Origin: Actinoplanes sp. KI2
Lineage (GTDB): Bacteria > Actinomycetota > Actinomycetes > Mycobacteriales > Micromonosporaceae
Length of the DNA: 64,000 nucleotides
Direction: 5' to 3'
Assembly: GCF_025630775.1 (NCBI RefSeq)
Contig: NZ_JAOSZE010000034.1
Span: 1-64,000 of the forward strand
Position numbers and translations under genes: made by a program. Each line of letters starts with the position of its first letter. Position 1 is the first letter of the stretch. This document shows positions 43,215 through 52,234 of this stretch, one piece after another. Under the pieces are notes generated by a model. It saw nothing but the letters and a program-made list of their open reading frames with translations. It made no database searches and had not been told where the DNA came from.

Positions 43215-43448
43215 CCCGGCGTCGGCGACGTCCAGCCAGAAACTGAGCTGACACTGCTCCGATGGTGCTACGGCACACCGAGCCGATGACACAACCCCTT
43301 CTCGTGGGACCAAAGGCCCGCCCACGGGCAAAGTCGGCCGGCCGGCTCGACGGCGGACAGGCCCATCTCGCGTACGGTCGGGTTGATGCCGGAGGCGCCG
43401 TGGTCTGTGATACGACATGGCTCGCGGTGGAGACCGGAAGGGGATGTT

Positions 43449-43976
43449 GTGCCGAGAGCCCGCAGGAGTGCTGCCGTTCCGGCGGGTGGCTGGCTGACTG
43501 CCGAGGAGCAACGCGCCTGGCAGGCGTTCATGCGGGTGCAGCTGCGGATGAACTTCGAGATGAACCGTCAGCTTCAGGCGGACAGCGGCTTGTCGCTGGC
43601 CGACTACGACGTGCTTCATGCGCTCACTGACACGCCCGGTGGCGCCTTGTCGATGACCGTGTTGGCAGCGCGTATCGGCTGGGAGCGCAGCCGCCTCTCG
43701 CACCACACGAAACGGATGGCGGGCCGCGGGTTGGTCCGTACCGGGTCGGCGGCGTCGGATCGCCGGGTGACGGAGGTGTCGGTGACGACTGCGGGCAGAC
43801 ACGCCATCGAGGCGGCCGCGCCGGGGCACGTCGAGCTGGTGCGCCGGCTGTTCCTCGGCGGTCTGCGGCCGGAGATCGTGCAACAGCTGACGGTCGCGAT
43901 GGAGACCGTCTACGACAACATAGTCGAGCGTGGATCTCTGCCGGGCGCGGAACTGTGGTCGGTGCCGGACCGCTGA
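43449..43976 (+). CDS. MarR-family transcriptional regulator
   Basis: A 175-residue winged-helix regulator: dimerisation helix (FMRVQLRMNFEMNRQLQA), then LADYDVLHAL, recognition helix region LAARIGWERSRLSHHTKRM, and wing VRTGSAASDRRVTEVSVT. GTG at 43449 follows AAGGGG. Its stop abuts the stop of the convergent oxidoreductase gene with no gap. It may regulate that gene or the palindrome beyond it. The leader 43215-43448 shows no other gene. Confidence 0.88.
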   Translation: MPRARRSAAVPAGGWLTAEEQRAWQAFMRVQLRMNFEMNRQLQADSGLSLADYDVLHALTDTPGGALSMTVLAARIGWERSRLSHHTKRMAGRGLVRTGSAASDRRVTEVSVTTAGRHAIEAAAPGHVELVRRLFLGGLRPEIVQQLTVAMETVYDNIVERGSLPGAELWSVPDR

Positions 43977-44888
43977 TCAGATGCGGAGCAGGATTTTGCC
44001 GCGCAACTCGCCGCTCTCCAGGCGGGCGTGCGCATCGGCTGCCTGCGCCAGTGGCAGCACCGTCCGCTCGCGCAGTCGGAGCCGGCCCGTGGCCAGCAGG
44101 CCCATCGCCTCGGCCAGCAGGTCCCGCACGTACTCCGGAACCGGTCCGGAGAGCGCGACGCCCAGCGAGGGGCCGCGGGGGTCGGACAGCGTGATCACGC
44201 GTTTCGCCCCGCCGGCCAGCTCGATCGCCGCCTCGAGATCGCTGCGGCCGGAGGCGTCCATGACGGCGTCGATCCGCCCGGCGACGGCCGGCACGGCTTC
44301 GGCGAGGGGCCGGTGGAAGTCGACCGGTGTCGCGCCCGCTGCCTCCGCCGCCGCGAAGTCCACCGGGCGGACGGCGCTGATCACCTTGACGCCCCGCGCG
44401 ACGGCGATCTGCGTGGCGATCGTGCCGACCGAACCGGCGCCTCCCAGCAGAAGCAGCGTCTCGCCGCTGCCGATGCCGAGCTGGTTCAGCACCCGGATCG
44501 CGGCCTCCGCCGAGGCCGGCAACGCGGCCGCGGCCGCCCAGCCCACCGAGGCGGGCTTGCGAACCCAGAAGTCGGCCAGCACCAGCTCGGCGTAGCCGCC
44601 GAGGGTGGGATTCAGGAACACGGCTACCTCGTCGCCGGGGGAAACGTCGGCGACGTCGGCGCCAACCGCCTCGACCGTGCCGGCCGCCTCGAAGCCGAGC
44701 ACGCCGCCCGGCGGCAACGGATAGACCTCGCGCAGATGGCCGGCTCGGATCGCCAGGTCGGTCGGGCCCACGCCCGCGAACCGGACGGCCACCCGGATCT
44801 GCGCCGGCCCCGGATCGCGGACCTCGACCTCGCCGGACTGCAGGACCGTGGGCGGCCCGTATCCGGTAGCTACCACTGCTCTCGCCAT
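43977..44888 (-). CDS. Zinc-free MDR-family NADP-dependent quinone oxidoreductase
   Basis: A 303-residue medium-chain dehydrogenase/reductase. The GroES-like half carries VLQSGEVEVRDPGPAQIRV, FAGVGPTDLAIRAG and GVLGFEAAGTVEAVG; the Rossmann half has LLLLGGAGSVGTIATQIA and the terminal ARLESGELRGKILLRI. No zinc-binding Cys set is present, as in quinone oxidoreductases. The ATG at 44888 is preceded by GAGGAGG. Convergent with the MarR gene; a palindrome overlaps its promoter. Confidence 0.9.
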   Translation of the reverse strand: MARAVVATGYGPPTVLQSGEVEVRDPGPAQIRVAVRFAGVGPTDLAIRAGHLREVYPLPPGGVLGFEAAGTVEAVGADVADVSPGDEVAVFLNPTLGGYAELVLADFWVRKPASVGWAAAAALPASAEAAIRVLNQLGIGSGETLLLLGGAGSVGTIATQIAVARGVKVISAVRPVDFAAAEAAGATPVDFHRPLAEAVPAVAGRIDAVMDASGRSDLEAAIELAGGAKRVITLSDPRGPSLGVALSGPVPEYVRDLLAEAMGLLATGRLRLRERTVLPLAQAADAHARLESGELRGKILLRI

Positions 44889-44927
44889 GCCGGCCTCCTC
44901 GGTCACGGCACGTCCGGCACGCCGTCG

Positions 44928-44950
44928 AGATTACGTGACACATCACGTAA
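44928..44950 (-). promoter_or_regulatory. Palindromic operator over the oxidoreductase promoter
   Basis: TTACGTGACACATCACGTAA (44931-44950) has perfect 8-bp arms. On the minus strand its end forms TAATCT (44928-44933), a -10-like box 40 bp upstream of the start. A TetR- or MarR-type repressor bound here would block transcription. The rest of 44951-45205 holds the pilin leader only. Confidence 0.55.
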
Positions 44951-45205
44951 TTGCCATGCCGATGAACGAGCGGACGACGGAGGATCTCCTACGCACTGAA
45001 ACGTCCTCCGCGGCGGCGAATGCCTGTTCGTAAGGCGCCACCGGGGTGGGCGATGACCACGGCCCGGTACTGCACAGATCGCCCGCGGTCTCGCACCTTG
45101 ATCGAATTCCTCGGGAAAAGACTCATGACGTTCCGTCGCCAGACGATGACTAAGCGCAGTCACCCGGTTGCAAGGGTGGGGTTGCGGAGTCTCCAAGGAG
45201 TTCAC

Positions 45206-45403
45206 ATGCTCGTTCAGTACATCCAGGCACTGCTGGCGTCCGTGCGCCCTCACGACGACGAAGGCGCCACCGCCGTCGAGTACGGCCTCATGGTCGCGCT
45301 CATTGCGGTCGTCATCATCGGCGCCGTGGTCCTGCTCGGCGACAACCTCAGCAACATGTTCGGCGGGGTCGCCAACTCCGTTAAGGCCCCGGCCGGACCG
45401 TGA
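45206..45403 (+). CDS. flp: Flp-type pilin
   Basis: A 65-residue prepilin. A short charged leader ends in DDEGATAVEYGLM, the class III processing site with Glu and Tyr after the cleaved Gly, then a hydrophobic helix (VALIAVVIIGAVVLLG) and a short tail. AAGGAG lies 5 nt before the ATG; a small hairpin (CACCC/GGGTG, 45161-45178) lies in the leader. First gene of the Tad operon; its TGA overlaps the GTG of tadE. The prepilin peptidase gene is not in this window. Confidence 0.92.
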   Translation: MLVQYIQALLASVRPHDDEGATAVEYGLMVALIAVVIIGAVVLLGDNLSNMFGGVANSVKAPAGP

Positions 45404-45846
45404 GTCGCGGCGGGCGTGGCCGGCCCACGCGGTCGGCCGCGCCCGCGGGCCGGCTCGTGGGGAGACCGGCATCCGACCGGGGGGCGGCAGCGGTGGAGAT
45501 GGCCATCGTGCTACCGCTGCTGCTGCTCCTCCTGTTCGGGATCATCGACTTCGGACGGGCCCTCAACGCACAGATCACGCTCACCGAGGCGGCCCGCGAG
45601 GGTGCTCGGGCCACCGCCATGGGGCTCGACGGCCGCGCGCGGGTCACGTCCGCGGCGGGCCCGACCAAGGTGAGCTCGGTGCAGGTCACCGCCTGCGGCA
45701 CCGACCTGACCCGGGACGCCGTCGTCCAGGTGTCCTCCGCCTTCCGCCCGGTGACCCCCGTCGGGTCGCTGATGGCGATGTTCGGCGGGAAATCGGACGG
45801 ATCCTTCACCATCACCGCACGAGGAGTCATGCCATGCGTCGGCTGA
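45400..45846 (+). CDS. tadE: TadE-like minor pilin
   Basis: A 148-residue pseudopilin. The N-terminal basic leader precedes DRGAAAVEMAIVLPLLLLLL, with the Glu of the TadE consensus at +5, then FGIIDFGRALNAQITLTEAAREGARA, the family's defining helix. The C-terminal part is extracytoplasmic with two Cys. GTG start overlaps the pilin stop; its end overlaps the next start by 13 bp. Confidence 0.88.
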   Translation: MSRGGRGRPTRSAAPAGRLVGRPASDRGAAAVEMAIVLPLLLLLLFGIIDFGRALNAQITLTEAAREGARATAMGLDGRARVTSAAGPTKVSSVQVTACGTDLTRDAVVQVSSAFRPVTPVGSLMAMFGGKSDGSFTITARGVMPCVG

Positions 45847-46934
45847 CGCTCTTTCACCGGCCCCGCCGCGACGACAGCGGGGCGATCGCCGCGACCGTTG
45901 CGGTGGTGCTCGGTGTCGGCGTGCTGCTCGGCGTGGCCGCCGTGGTGGTCGACGTCGGCCGCCTCTACGCCGAACGCGAGCAGCTGCAGAGCGGCGCCGA
46001 CGCCGCCGCCTGGGCCGTCGCCGAGGTCTGCGCGATCACGCCGGCGCAGTGCGCCGGCCAGACCGGCACGGCGGGCCGGTACGCGAACACCAACGCCGCC
46101 GACGGTGCCACGAAGGTGACCGCGATCTGCGGCACCGGCACCGGCCTGGCAGCCTGCCCGGCACCGGCCACCAACCGTTCGGCCTGCCTCGGCACCGCAC
46201 CGCAGGGCGTCCGGTACGCCGAGGTGCGGGTCGAGACCCGGCTGCCGAACGGCTCCACCGTGCTGCCGTCGGTGTTCGCCCGCGCGCTGGCGGGCGGCGA
46301 CCCCGGCACCACCGTCGGCGGCTGCGCGCGGGTCGCGTGGGGCCCGCCCCGGGTGGCCCAGGGATTCGCCGTCACCTTCTCCCTCTGCGAGTGGGACAAC
46401 CTCACCGACAGCGGCGCCACGCTCTGGCCGGCGACGGGCGTCCCGCCCGCGAGCGCCGAACGCGTCGTCAAGCTCCACGACAGCCAGGGCAACCCCGTCT
46501 GCCCGGCCGGTCCGGCCGGATGGGACCAGCCCGGCGGATTCGGGTGGCTCGACGACCCGACCGCCGCCTGCACGGCGATCGTGCAGGCGGACGGCACGTT
46601 CGACGGCGACACCGGCAACTCGGCGTCACACCCGTGCAAGGACGCCCTGGAGGCGGCCCGGCAGGCACGCAGCATGGTGCTGATCCCGGTCTACGACAAC
46701 GTCCGCGGGCAGGGCGCGAACACCGAGTACCACCTCGTGGGCTTCGCCCCCTTCGTGCTGACCGGGTACCTGCTCTCCGGATTCTCGGAGCCGTCCTGGC
46801 TGACCAACATGCACCACTGCAGCGGCCAGGAGCGCTGCCTGTACGGCTACTTCGTGCGCGGTCTGGTCCACGCGACCGGCTCGCAGATCGGCGGCCCGGA
46901 CCTCGGCGCCGCCGTCGTCAACCTCGTCGGCTGA
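45834..46934 (+). CDS. TadG-like pilus assembly protein
   Basis: A 366-residue protein. The N-terminal Tad segment (DDSGAIAATVAVVLGVGVLL) and the following DVGRLYAEREQLQSGADAAA are the Flp/TadG signature. The long extracytoplasmic part is Cys-rich (at least 14 Cys) and has no von Willebrand domain; that function may be supplied by the vWA domain on TadB downstream. GAGGAG lies upstream of the ATG. Confidence 0.85.
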   Translation: MRRLTLFHRPRRDDSGAIAATVAVVLGVGVLLGVAAVVVDVGRLYAEREQLQSGADAAAWAVAEVCAITPAQCAGQTGTAGRYANTNAADGATKVTAICGTGTGLAACPAPATNRSACLGTAPQGVRYAEVRVETRLPNGSTVLPSVFARALAGGDPGTTVGGCARVAWGPPRVAQGFAVTFSLCEWDNLTDSGATLWPATGVPPASAERVVKLHDSQGNPVCPAGPAGWDQPGGFGWLDDPTAACTAIVQADGTFDGDTGNSASHPCKDALEAARQARSMVLIPVYDNVRGQGANTEYHLVGFAPFVLTGYLLSGFSEPSWLTNMHHCSGQERCLYGYFVRGLVHATGSQIGGPDLGAAVVNLVG

Positions 46935-46951
46935 GCCGGGCAGGAGAAACC

Positions 46952-47761
46952 ATGAGACGGCGGCTTCTCGCGGTCCTCGTCGCGGCCGTGCTGGCGGGCA
47001 TCGGCTGCATCGCGGTCGTCGGGTACGTACGCGGCGCCGACCAGCGTGCCCTCGCCGGCCGGCAGGCCGTCTGGGTGCTCATCAGCACCCAGCGCATCCC
47101 GGCCGGCACCAGCGCGGCCACCATCCGCGGCGGCGGATACACCGAACGCGTCGCGATGCCCGCCGAGACGGTGCCCGCGACCGCGCTCGGCAAGTTGGAC
47201 ACGCAGCTCGACACGCTCGTGCTCAGCGCCGACTTGCCGCCCAGCCAGCTGCTGCTGCGCGGCATGTTCGCCGAGCCCAGCGAGGTCACCGGCGGCCTGC
47301 CCGTACCCGACGGCAAGCTGGCCGTGAGCGTGCAGGTCACTGCCGCGGGCCGCGTCGCGGGCTACGTACGGCCCGGCTCCCGGGTCGCCGTGTTCAGCAC
47401 GTTCACCATGCGCGAGGGGCGCGGCCGGGTGCCGGCGGGTGACGGCCTGAGCAGCGGCCACGACTACAACCAGGCCACCCGGGTGCTGCTGCCCCGGGTC
47501 GAGGTGATCGGCGTGGGCGAGCGCGGCGTGTCCGGTGCGGCCACCGCGGGCGACTCCACCGCCGCCGCCTCGGGCGGCGACGGCTCGTCCGCCGCCGCCA
47601 AGGCGGGCGTCACCATGCTGGTCACGGTCGCGGTGAGTCAGCAGGAGGCCGAGAAGCTGGTGCACGTCTCGCTGACCGGAACGCTGTCGCTGGCGCTGCT
47701 GGACGACACCGCCACCGTCGAACCCGACGCCGGCGTCGACAACAACACCCTCTTCCCGTGA
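46952..47761 (+). CDS. cpaB: CpaB/RcpC-like pilus assembly protein
   Basis: A 269-residue protein with one N-terminal membrane helix (LLAVLVAAVLAGIGCIAVVG), a SAF domain (VLISTQRIPAGTSAATI; about 40-110) and the RcpC region (KLAVSVQVTAAGRVAGYVRP; VRVAVFSTF-type strand at 150-160; VTVAVSQQEAEKLVHVSLTG). In Gram-negatives CpaB works with the secretin; in actinobacteria its role is in the envelope. AGGAGA precedes the ATG. Stop overlaps the next GTG. Confidence 0.9.
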   Translation: MRRRLLAVLVAAVLAGIGCIAVVGYVRGADQRALAGRQAVWVLISTQRIPAGTSAATIRGGGYTERVAMPAETVPATALGKLDTQLDTLVLSADLPPSQLLLRGMFAEPSEVTGGLPVPDGKLAVSVQVTAAGRVAGYVRPGSRVAVFSTFTMREGRGRVPAGDGLSSGHDYNQATRVLLPRVEVIGVGERGVSGAATAGDSTAAASGGDGSSAAAKAGVTMLVTVAVSQQEAEKLVHVSLTGTLSLALLDDTATVEPDAGVDNNTLFP

Positions 47762-48924
47762 CGGCGCTGGTGATGACGATGACCATCTACTGTGACCCCT
47801 CCGCCGCCTTTCCCGGCTCGGCGCAGCCCGCCTGCGCGGTTCCGGACCCGGCGCAGCTTCCCGCCGCCGTCGCCGCGTCGCCGGATGCCCAGCTTGTCGT
47901 CCTCGGCGCCGGGGTGCCGCTCGATGAGGCCGTCAGGTTCGCCGCCCGGCAGCGCGTCGAACGGCCCGCGCTCGGCGTCCTGCTGCTGCGCGAGTCCGTC
48001 GAGGTGGACGTGCTCGCCGAGGCGATGCGCGCCGGGATCCGTGAGGTGGTGCCCGCCGGCGACCCTGCCGCGGTCGACGCCGCCTGTGCCCGGTCCGTCG
48101 CGTTGTCGCGGCAGCTCACCGCCGTACCGGCGGCCGCGGGGGAGCACACGACCCAGGTGCTGACCGTGTTCGCGGGCAAGGGCGGGGTCGGCAAGAGCAC
48201 CGTCGCGGCGAACCTGGCGGTCACCCTCGCCGACAACGGCCGCCGCCGGGTCTGCCTGGTCGACCTCGACCTGCAGTTCGGCGACGTCGGCATCATGCTC
48301 CAGCTGCCACCGGAGCGCACCCTCGCCGACGCCGTCGGCATGGCCGGGCGGCTCGACGAGGACGGTGTGCGCTCGCTGATCACCCCGTACCGCGACGGCA
48401 TCGACGTGCTGCTGGCGCCGTCGGGACCGGCCGAGGGCGACCAGGTCGGCCGGGAACTGGTCGCCGAACTGCTCGGCGTGCTGGCGCCGATGTACGACTA
48501 CGTCGTCGTGGACACCCCGCCGTACGTCAGCGACCAGGTCCTCGCGGCCCTCGACCGGACCGACTGGTTCGTGCTGGTGGTCACGCCGGACCTGCCCGCG
48601 CTCAAGAGCGTCCGGCTCACCCTCACCACGTTCGAGATGCTGCAGTACCCGGCCGAGCGCCGCCTCGTCCTGCTCAACCGCGCCGACTCCGAGGTGGGCC
48701 TGACCGTCGCGGACGTCGAGAAGGCGATCGGGCAGCCGACGTCGGTGCTGATGCCGTCCTCGCGCGACGTCCCCCTGTCGGTGAACCGCGGCGTCCCCCT
48801 GGCGATCGAGCGCCCCGGCCACCCGGTCGCGAAGGCGATGCGGGAGCTGGCCGCGAAGTGCGGCGCCCCGGACTCGGGCCGCGGCCGCCGCCACCGGTCC
48901 CTACTGTTCGGCCGGAGGCACTGA
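47758..48924 (+). CDS. cpaE: CpaE/TadZ-like localisation ATPase
   Basis: A 388-residue MinD/ParA-type ATPase. An atypical receiver-like domain without phospho-Asp (residues 5-125) precedes the deviant Walker A VFAGKGGVGKSTVAANLAV (about 136-155), the switch I region DLDLQFGDVG and Walker B YDYVVVDTPP. It places the Tad machine in the cell. Start and stop overlap its neighbours (GTGA and TGATG). Confidence 0.92.
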   Translation: MTALVMTMTIYCDPSAAFPGSAQPACAVPDPAQLPAAVAASPDAQLVVLGAGVPLDEAVRFAARQRVERPALGVLLLRESVEVDVLAEAMRAGIREVVPAGDPAAVDAACARSVALSRQLTAVPAAAGEHTTQVLTVFAGKGGVGKSTVAANLAVTLADNGRRRVCLVDLDLQFGDVGIMLQLPPERTLADAVGMAGRLDEDGVRSLITPYRDGIDVLLAPSGPAEGDQVGRELVAELLGVLAPMYDYVVVDTPPYVSDQVLAALDRTDWFVLVVTPDLPALKSVRLTLTTFEMLQYPAERRLVLLNRADSEVGLTVADVEKAIGQPTSVLMPSSRDVPLSVNRGVPLAIERPGHPVAKAMRELAAKCGAPDSGRGRRHRSLLFGRRH

Positions 48925-50312
48925 TGGGTCTCGCCGAACACCTTTCCCAGCGGACCCGCGCGGCCGAACCGGTCCGCGCCGAGGCGCGGCCCGCCGACCA
49001 GGGCGGCGACCGGCTGCGGGTCGCGGCCCGGCCCGGCCCGGACCCGATCACCGAGGTACGGCTGCGCATCCAGCGCCGCCTGGCCGAACTGCTCGGCCCG
49101 AAGCTGTACGACGAGATGGGCGCCGCCGAGGAGCTGGAACTGCAGGTGCGCCGGACGGTCGCCGAGCTGCTGGCCGTCGAGGAAACCCCACTGACCAGCG
49201 CCGACCGCGCTCGCATCACCCAGGAAGTCACCGACGAGATCCTCGGGCACGGCCCTCTCGAGCCGCTGCTGCGCGACCCGTCGGTCAGCGAGGTGATGGT
49301 CAACGGCCCGCACCGCGTCTACGTCGAACGCAGCGGCCGCCTGGAAGCCGTGGCCGCCGAGTTCGCCGACGAGGGCCACCTGCGCCGGGTCATCGACCGC
49401 ATCGTGTCCCGGGTGGGGCGCCGCGTCGACGAGGCCAGCCCGATGGTCGACGCCCGCCTGCCCGACGGCAGCCGCGTCAACGCCATCGTGCCGCCCATCG
49501 CGCTGGACGGCTCGTCGCTGACCATCCGCAAGTTCTCCCGGGACCCGTTCACCGTCGACGACCTGATCACCTTCGGCACGCTCACCCGGCAGACCGCCGA
49601 CCTGCTGCGCGCCTGCGTCCGCGGGCACCTGAACGTCGTCGTCAGCGGTGGCACCGGCTCGGGCAAGACCACCACCCTCAACGTGCTGTCCGGCTTCGTG
49701 CCCACCGAGGAACGCATCGTCACCGTCGAGGACGCCGCCGAGCTGCAACTGCACCAGGAGCACGTGGTGCGCCTGGAGTCGCGACCGGCGAACGTGGAGG
49801 GCCGCGGCGCCGTGACCACCCGTGACCTGGTCCGCAACGCGCTGCGGATGCGCCCCGACCGGATCGTCGTCGGCGAGGTCCGCGACGGCGCCGCCCTGGA
49901 CATGTTGCAGGCGATGAACACCGGCCACGACGGGTCGCTGACCACCCTGCACGCCAACACCCCCCGCGACGCCCTCGCCCGCCTGGAGACCATGGTGCTC
50001 ATGGCCGGCATGGACCTGCCGGTACGGGCTATCCGGGAGCAGGTCGCCTCGGCCGTGCACCTGATCATCCAGGTCAGCCGCCTGAAGGACGGCAGCCGCC
50101 GGATCACCCACGTCACCGAGGTCGTCGGCATGGAGTCCGACGTGGTCACCCTGCAGGACCTGTTCCTGTTCGACTTCCGGGCCGGCACGGACGCCGCCGG
50201 GCGTTTCCAGGGCACGCTGCAGCCCACCGGCCTGCGGCCCCGGTTCCTGGAGCACCTGGCCGCGCACGGCGTCACCGTCGGCGTCGACGTCTTTCAGGCC
50301 GGTGGGCGATGA
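48924..50312 (+). CDS. cpaF: CpaF/TadA secretion ATPase
   Basis: A 462-residue type II/IV secretion ATPase. N-terminal helices (to about 150), then the CpaF core: Walker A GGTGSGKTTTLN, Asp box TVEDAAELQLHQEHVVRLE, RMRPDRIVVGEVRDGAA (Walker B) and the His box GHDGSLTTLHANTP. It powers pilin assembly. Coupled with cpaE upstream and tadB downstream (4-bp overlap). Confidence 0.95.
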   Translation: MGLAEHLSQRTRAAEPVRAEARPADQGGDRLRVAARPGPDPITEVRLRIQRRLAELLGPKLYDEMGAAEELELQVRRTVAELLAVEETPLTSADRARITQEVTDEILGHGPLEPLLRDPSVSEVMVNGPHRVYVERSGRLEAVAAEFADEGHLRRVIDRIVSRVGRRVDEASPMVDARLPDGSRVNAIVPPIALDGSSLTIRKFSRDPFTVDDLITFGTLTRQTADLLRACVRGHLNVVVSGGTGSGKTTTLNVLSGFVPTEERIVTVEDAAELQLHQEHVVRLESRPANVEGRGAVTTRDLVRNALRMRPDRIVVGEVRDGAALDMLQAMNTGHDGSLTTLHANTPRDALARLETMVLMAGMDLPVRAIREQVASAVHLIIQVSRLKDGSRRITHVTEVVGMESDVVTLQDLFLFDFRAGTDAAGRFQGTLQPTGLRPRFLEHLAAHGVTVGVDVFQAGGR

Positions 50313-52234
50313 CCCGTCGCCTCGTCGTCGCGGCGTTCCTGGTGGCCCTGAGCGTGCTGCCCACGCGACCGGCCGCCGCAGCCTCGGCGGGCCTCGTGGT
50401 CACCGGCGTGCAGCCCTCGCCCGGCGCCGTCGAGTTCTTCGTGACCGGAAGCCACCTGACCTCGCTGGCCGACGCCACGGTGAGCGTCACCGCCGACGGC
50501 GTCGTACTGCCCACCCGGATCCGCCAGGTCGCGTCGACGTCGGCCGGCGCCCCGCCTCGAGGGGTCGTGCTGGTCCTCGACACGAGCGGATCCATGAAGG
50601 GCGCCCGCCTGAGCGCCGCCCGCGCCGCCGCCCTCGACTACGCCATCGCCGCGCCGCCGGAGGTCCAACTGGGGCTGGTGGCCGTCGCGGAGAAGGCCAC
50701 CGTCGCGCTCGCGCCGACCGCCGACCGGGCCGCGTTCAGCGCGGCGGTCTCCCGGCTGGAAGCCGCCGGGCGCACCGCCCTGTACGACGGCATCGCCGCC
50801 GCCGAGGACCTGCTCGACGAGCGGCGCCACGCCTCGGCCGCCACGTTCACCGAGCGGCGCATCGTGGTGCTGTCCGACGGCGCGGACACCTCCTCACGGC
50901 TCACCGCGGACCGGCTGCTGGCCACGGTGTCCCGGGCCGAGGCGACGGTGGACGCGGTGGCCTTCGGCGACGGCGCGGACCCGAAACGCCTCGGCGACGT
51001 CGCGGCGGCCGGCAGCGGGCGGGTGCTCAGCGCCGCCGACGCCCCGGCGCTGCGCGCGGCGTTCCGGGGCATGGCCGAGAGCCTGCCGGCGCCGGTGCTG
51101 GTGCGCGCCACCGTCCCGCCCGCGCTGTCCGGCCGCACCACGGTGCTGCGGGTACAGGCGCGCATCGGCGGGCAGATCGTCGCCGCCGACGTGCCCGTGG
51201 CGTTTCGCGCCGACCCGGCGGCGGCCGCCGCACCGCAGACGTTCCGGTTCAGCGGCGCACCGGGTCGCGGACCGGCGGTGACCATCGTGGTGGTGGCCGT
51301 CGCCATCTTCGGGGCGGCGCTGCTGGGTCTCGGCCCGTTGCTGGCCGGTGGCCCGATCAAGCGGCGGATCCGCGACCTGGAACGGTTCGCCCCGAACCGG
51401 CGCGGCGACGCGGGAACCTCCGGCGCGGACGGCAACGGCCTCGTCCGAGCCGCGCTGGCCGTGTCCGAGCGCGCCGTGCGCCGCCCGGACCGGCGGCAAC
51501 GGCTGGAGCTGGCACTGGACCGCGCGGGCAGCCCGCTGCGGGCCGCCGAGTGGCAGCTGATCCGACTCGGCTGCGCGGTCGGGGGAGTGCTGGGCATGCT
51601 GGTGCTGCTGCCCTGGTGGTGCGCCATCCCGGCGGGTGCGCTGATCGGCTGGCAGGGCGCCGCGATGTACCTGCGCCTGCGCGCGTCCCGCCGGGCCCGT
51701 TCGTTCGGCAACCAACTGCCGGAGGCGTTGCAGTTGCTGGTCGGGTCGTTGCGGTCCGGGTTCTCGCTGCCACAGGGCCTGGACGCGCTGGTCCGCGACG
51801 GCGGTGAGCCGATCGCGGGGGAGTTGGGCCGCGCGCTGGCCGAAACCCGGCTCGGCGGCGACCTGGAGGACTCGCTCGAGCGGGTCGGCGAACGCAACGG
51901 CAGCCAGGACATGGCCTGGCTGGTCATGGCGATCCGCATCCAGCGCGAGGTGGGCGGCAACCTCTCCGAGACGCTGGAGACCGCGGTGGGCACGATGCGG
52001 GAGCGGGCCCGGCTGCACCGCCACGTCCGCGCGCTGTCCGCCGAGGGCCGCCTGTCCGCGATGATCCTGCTCGGCATGCCGATCGTCCTGGGCGGCTGGA
52101 TGTTCGTGTTCCGGCGTGACTACCTGCGTCCGCTCTACACCGAGCCGCTCGGGTTGCTGATGCTCACCGGCTCCGTCGTCGGCGTCGTCATCGGCGCCCT
52201 CTGGCTGCGCAAGCTCGTCAAGGTGGAGGTGTGA
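50309..52234 (+). CDS. tadB: vWA-TadB fusion inner-membrane platform protein
   Basis: A 641-residue protein. A signal sequence (1-25) leads an extracytoplasmic von Willebrand A domain (about 85-250) with the MIDAS DTSGSMKG (D91, S93, S95) and later a Thr/Asp pair (DGADTSS). A membrane helix (about 325-350) connects to the cytoplasmic and membrane T2SF domain (about 460-640: LPEALQLLVGSLRSGFSLPQ; IRIQREVGGNLSETLETAVG). Fusing vWA to TadB puts a metal-dependent adhesion or assembly domain directly on the pilus platform. Overlaps cpaF and tadC by 4 bp each. Confidence 0.9.
   Translation: MTRRLVVAAFLVALSVLPTRPAAAASAGLVVTGVQPSPGAVEFFVTGSHLTSLADATVSVTADGVVLPTRIRQVASTSAGAPPRGVVLVLDTSGSMKGARLSAARAAALDYAIAAPPEVQLGLVAVAEKATVALAPTADRAAFSAAVSRLEAAGRTALYDGIAAAEDLLDERRHASAATFTERRIVVLSDGADTSSRLTADRLLATVSRAEATVDAVAFGDGADPKRLGDVAAAGSGRVLSAADAPALRAAFRGMAESLPAPVLVRATVPPALSGRTTVLRVQARIGGQIVAADVPVAFRADPAAAAAPQTFRFSGAPGRGPAVTIVVVAVAIFGAALLGLGPLLAGGPIKRRIRDLERFAPNRRGDAGTSGADGNGLVRAALAVSERAVRRPDRRQRLELALDRAGSPLRAAEWQLIRLGCAVGGVLGMLVLLPWWCAIPAGALIGWQGAAMYLRLRASRRARSFGNQLPEALQLLVGSLRSGFSLPQGLDALVRDGGEPIAGELGRALAETRLGGDLEDSLERVGERNGSQDMAWLVMAIRIQREVGGNLSETLETAVGTMRERARLHRHVRALSAEGRLSAMILLGMPIVLGGWMFVFRRDYLRPLYTEPLGLLMLTGSVVGVVIGALWLRKLVKVEV

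Noticed and set aside
43268..43531. Small minus-strand frame before the MarR gene
   Set aside because: Partly protein-like but overlaps the MarR gene, has no ribosome site and no recognisable family.
45000..45205. Possible c-di-GMP riboswitch before the pilin gene
   Set aside because: The conserved GEMM core sequences are absent; only a weak 5-bp hairpin is visible.
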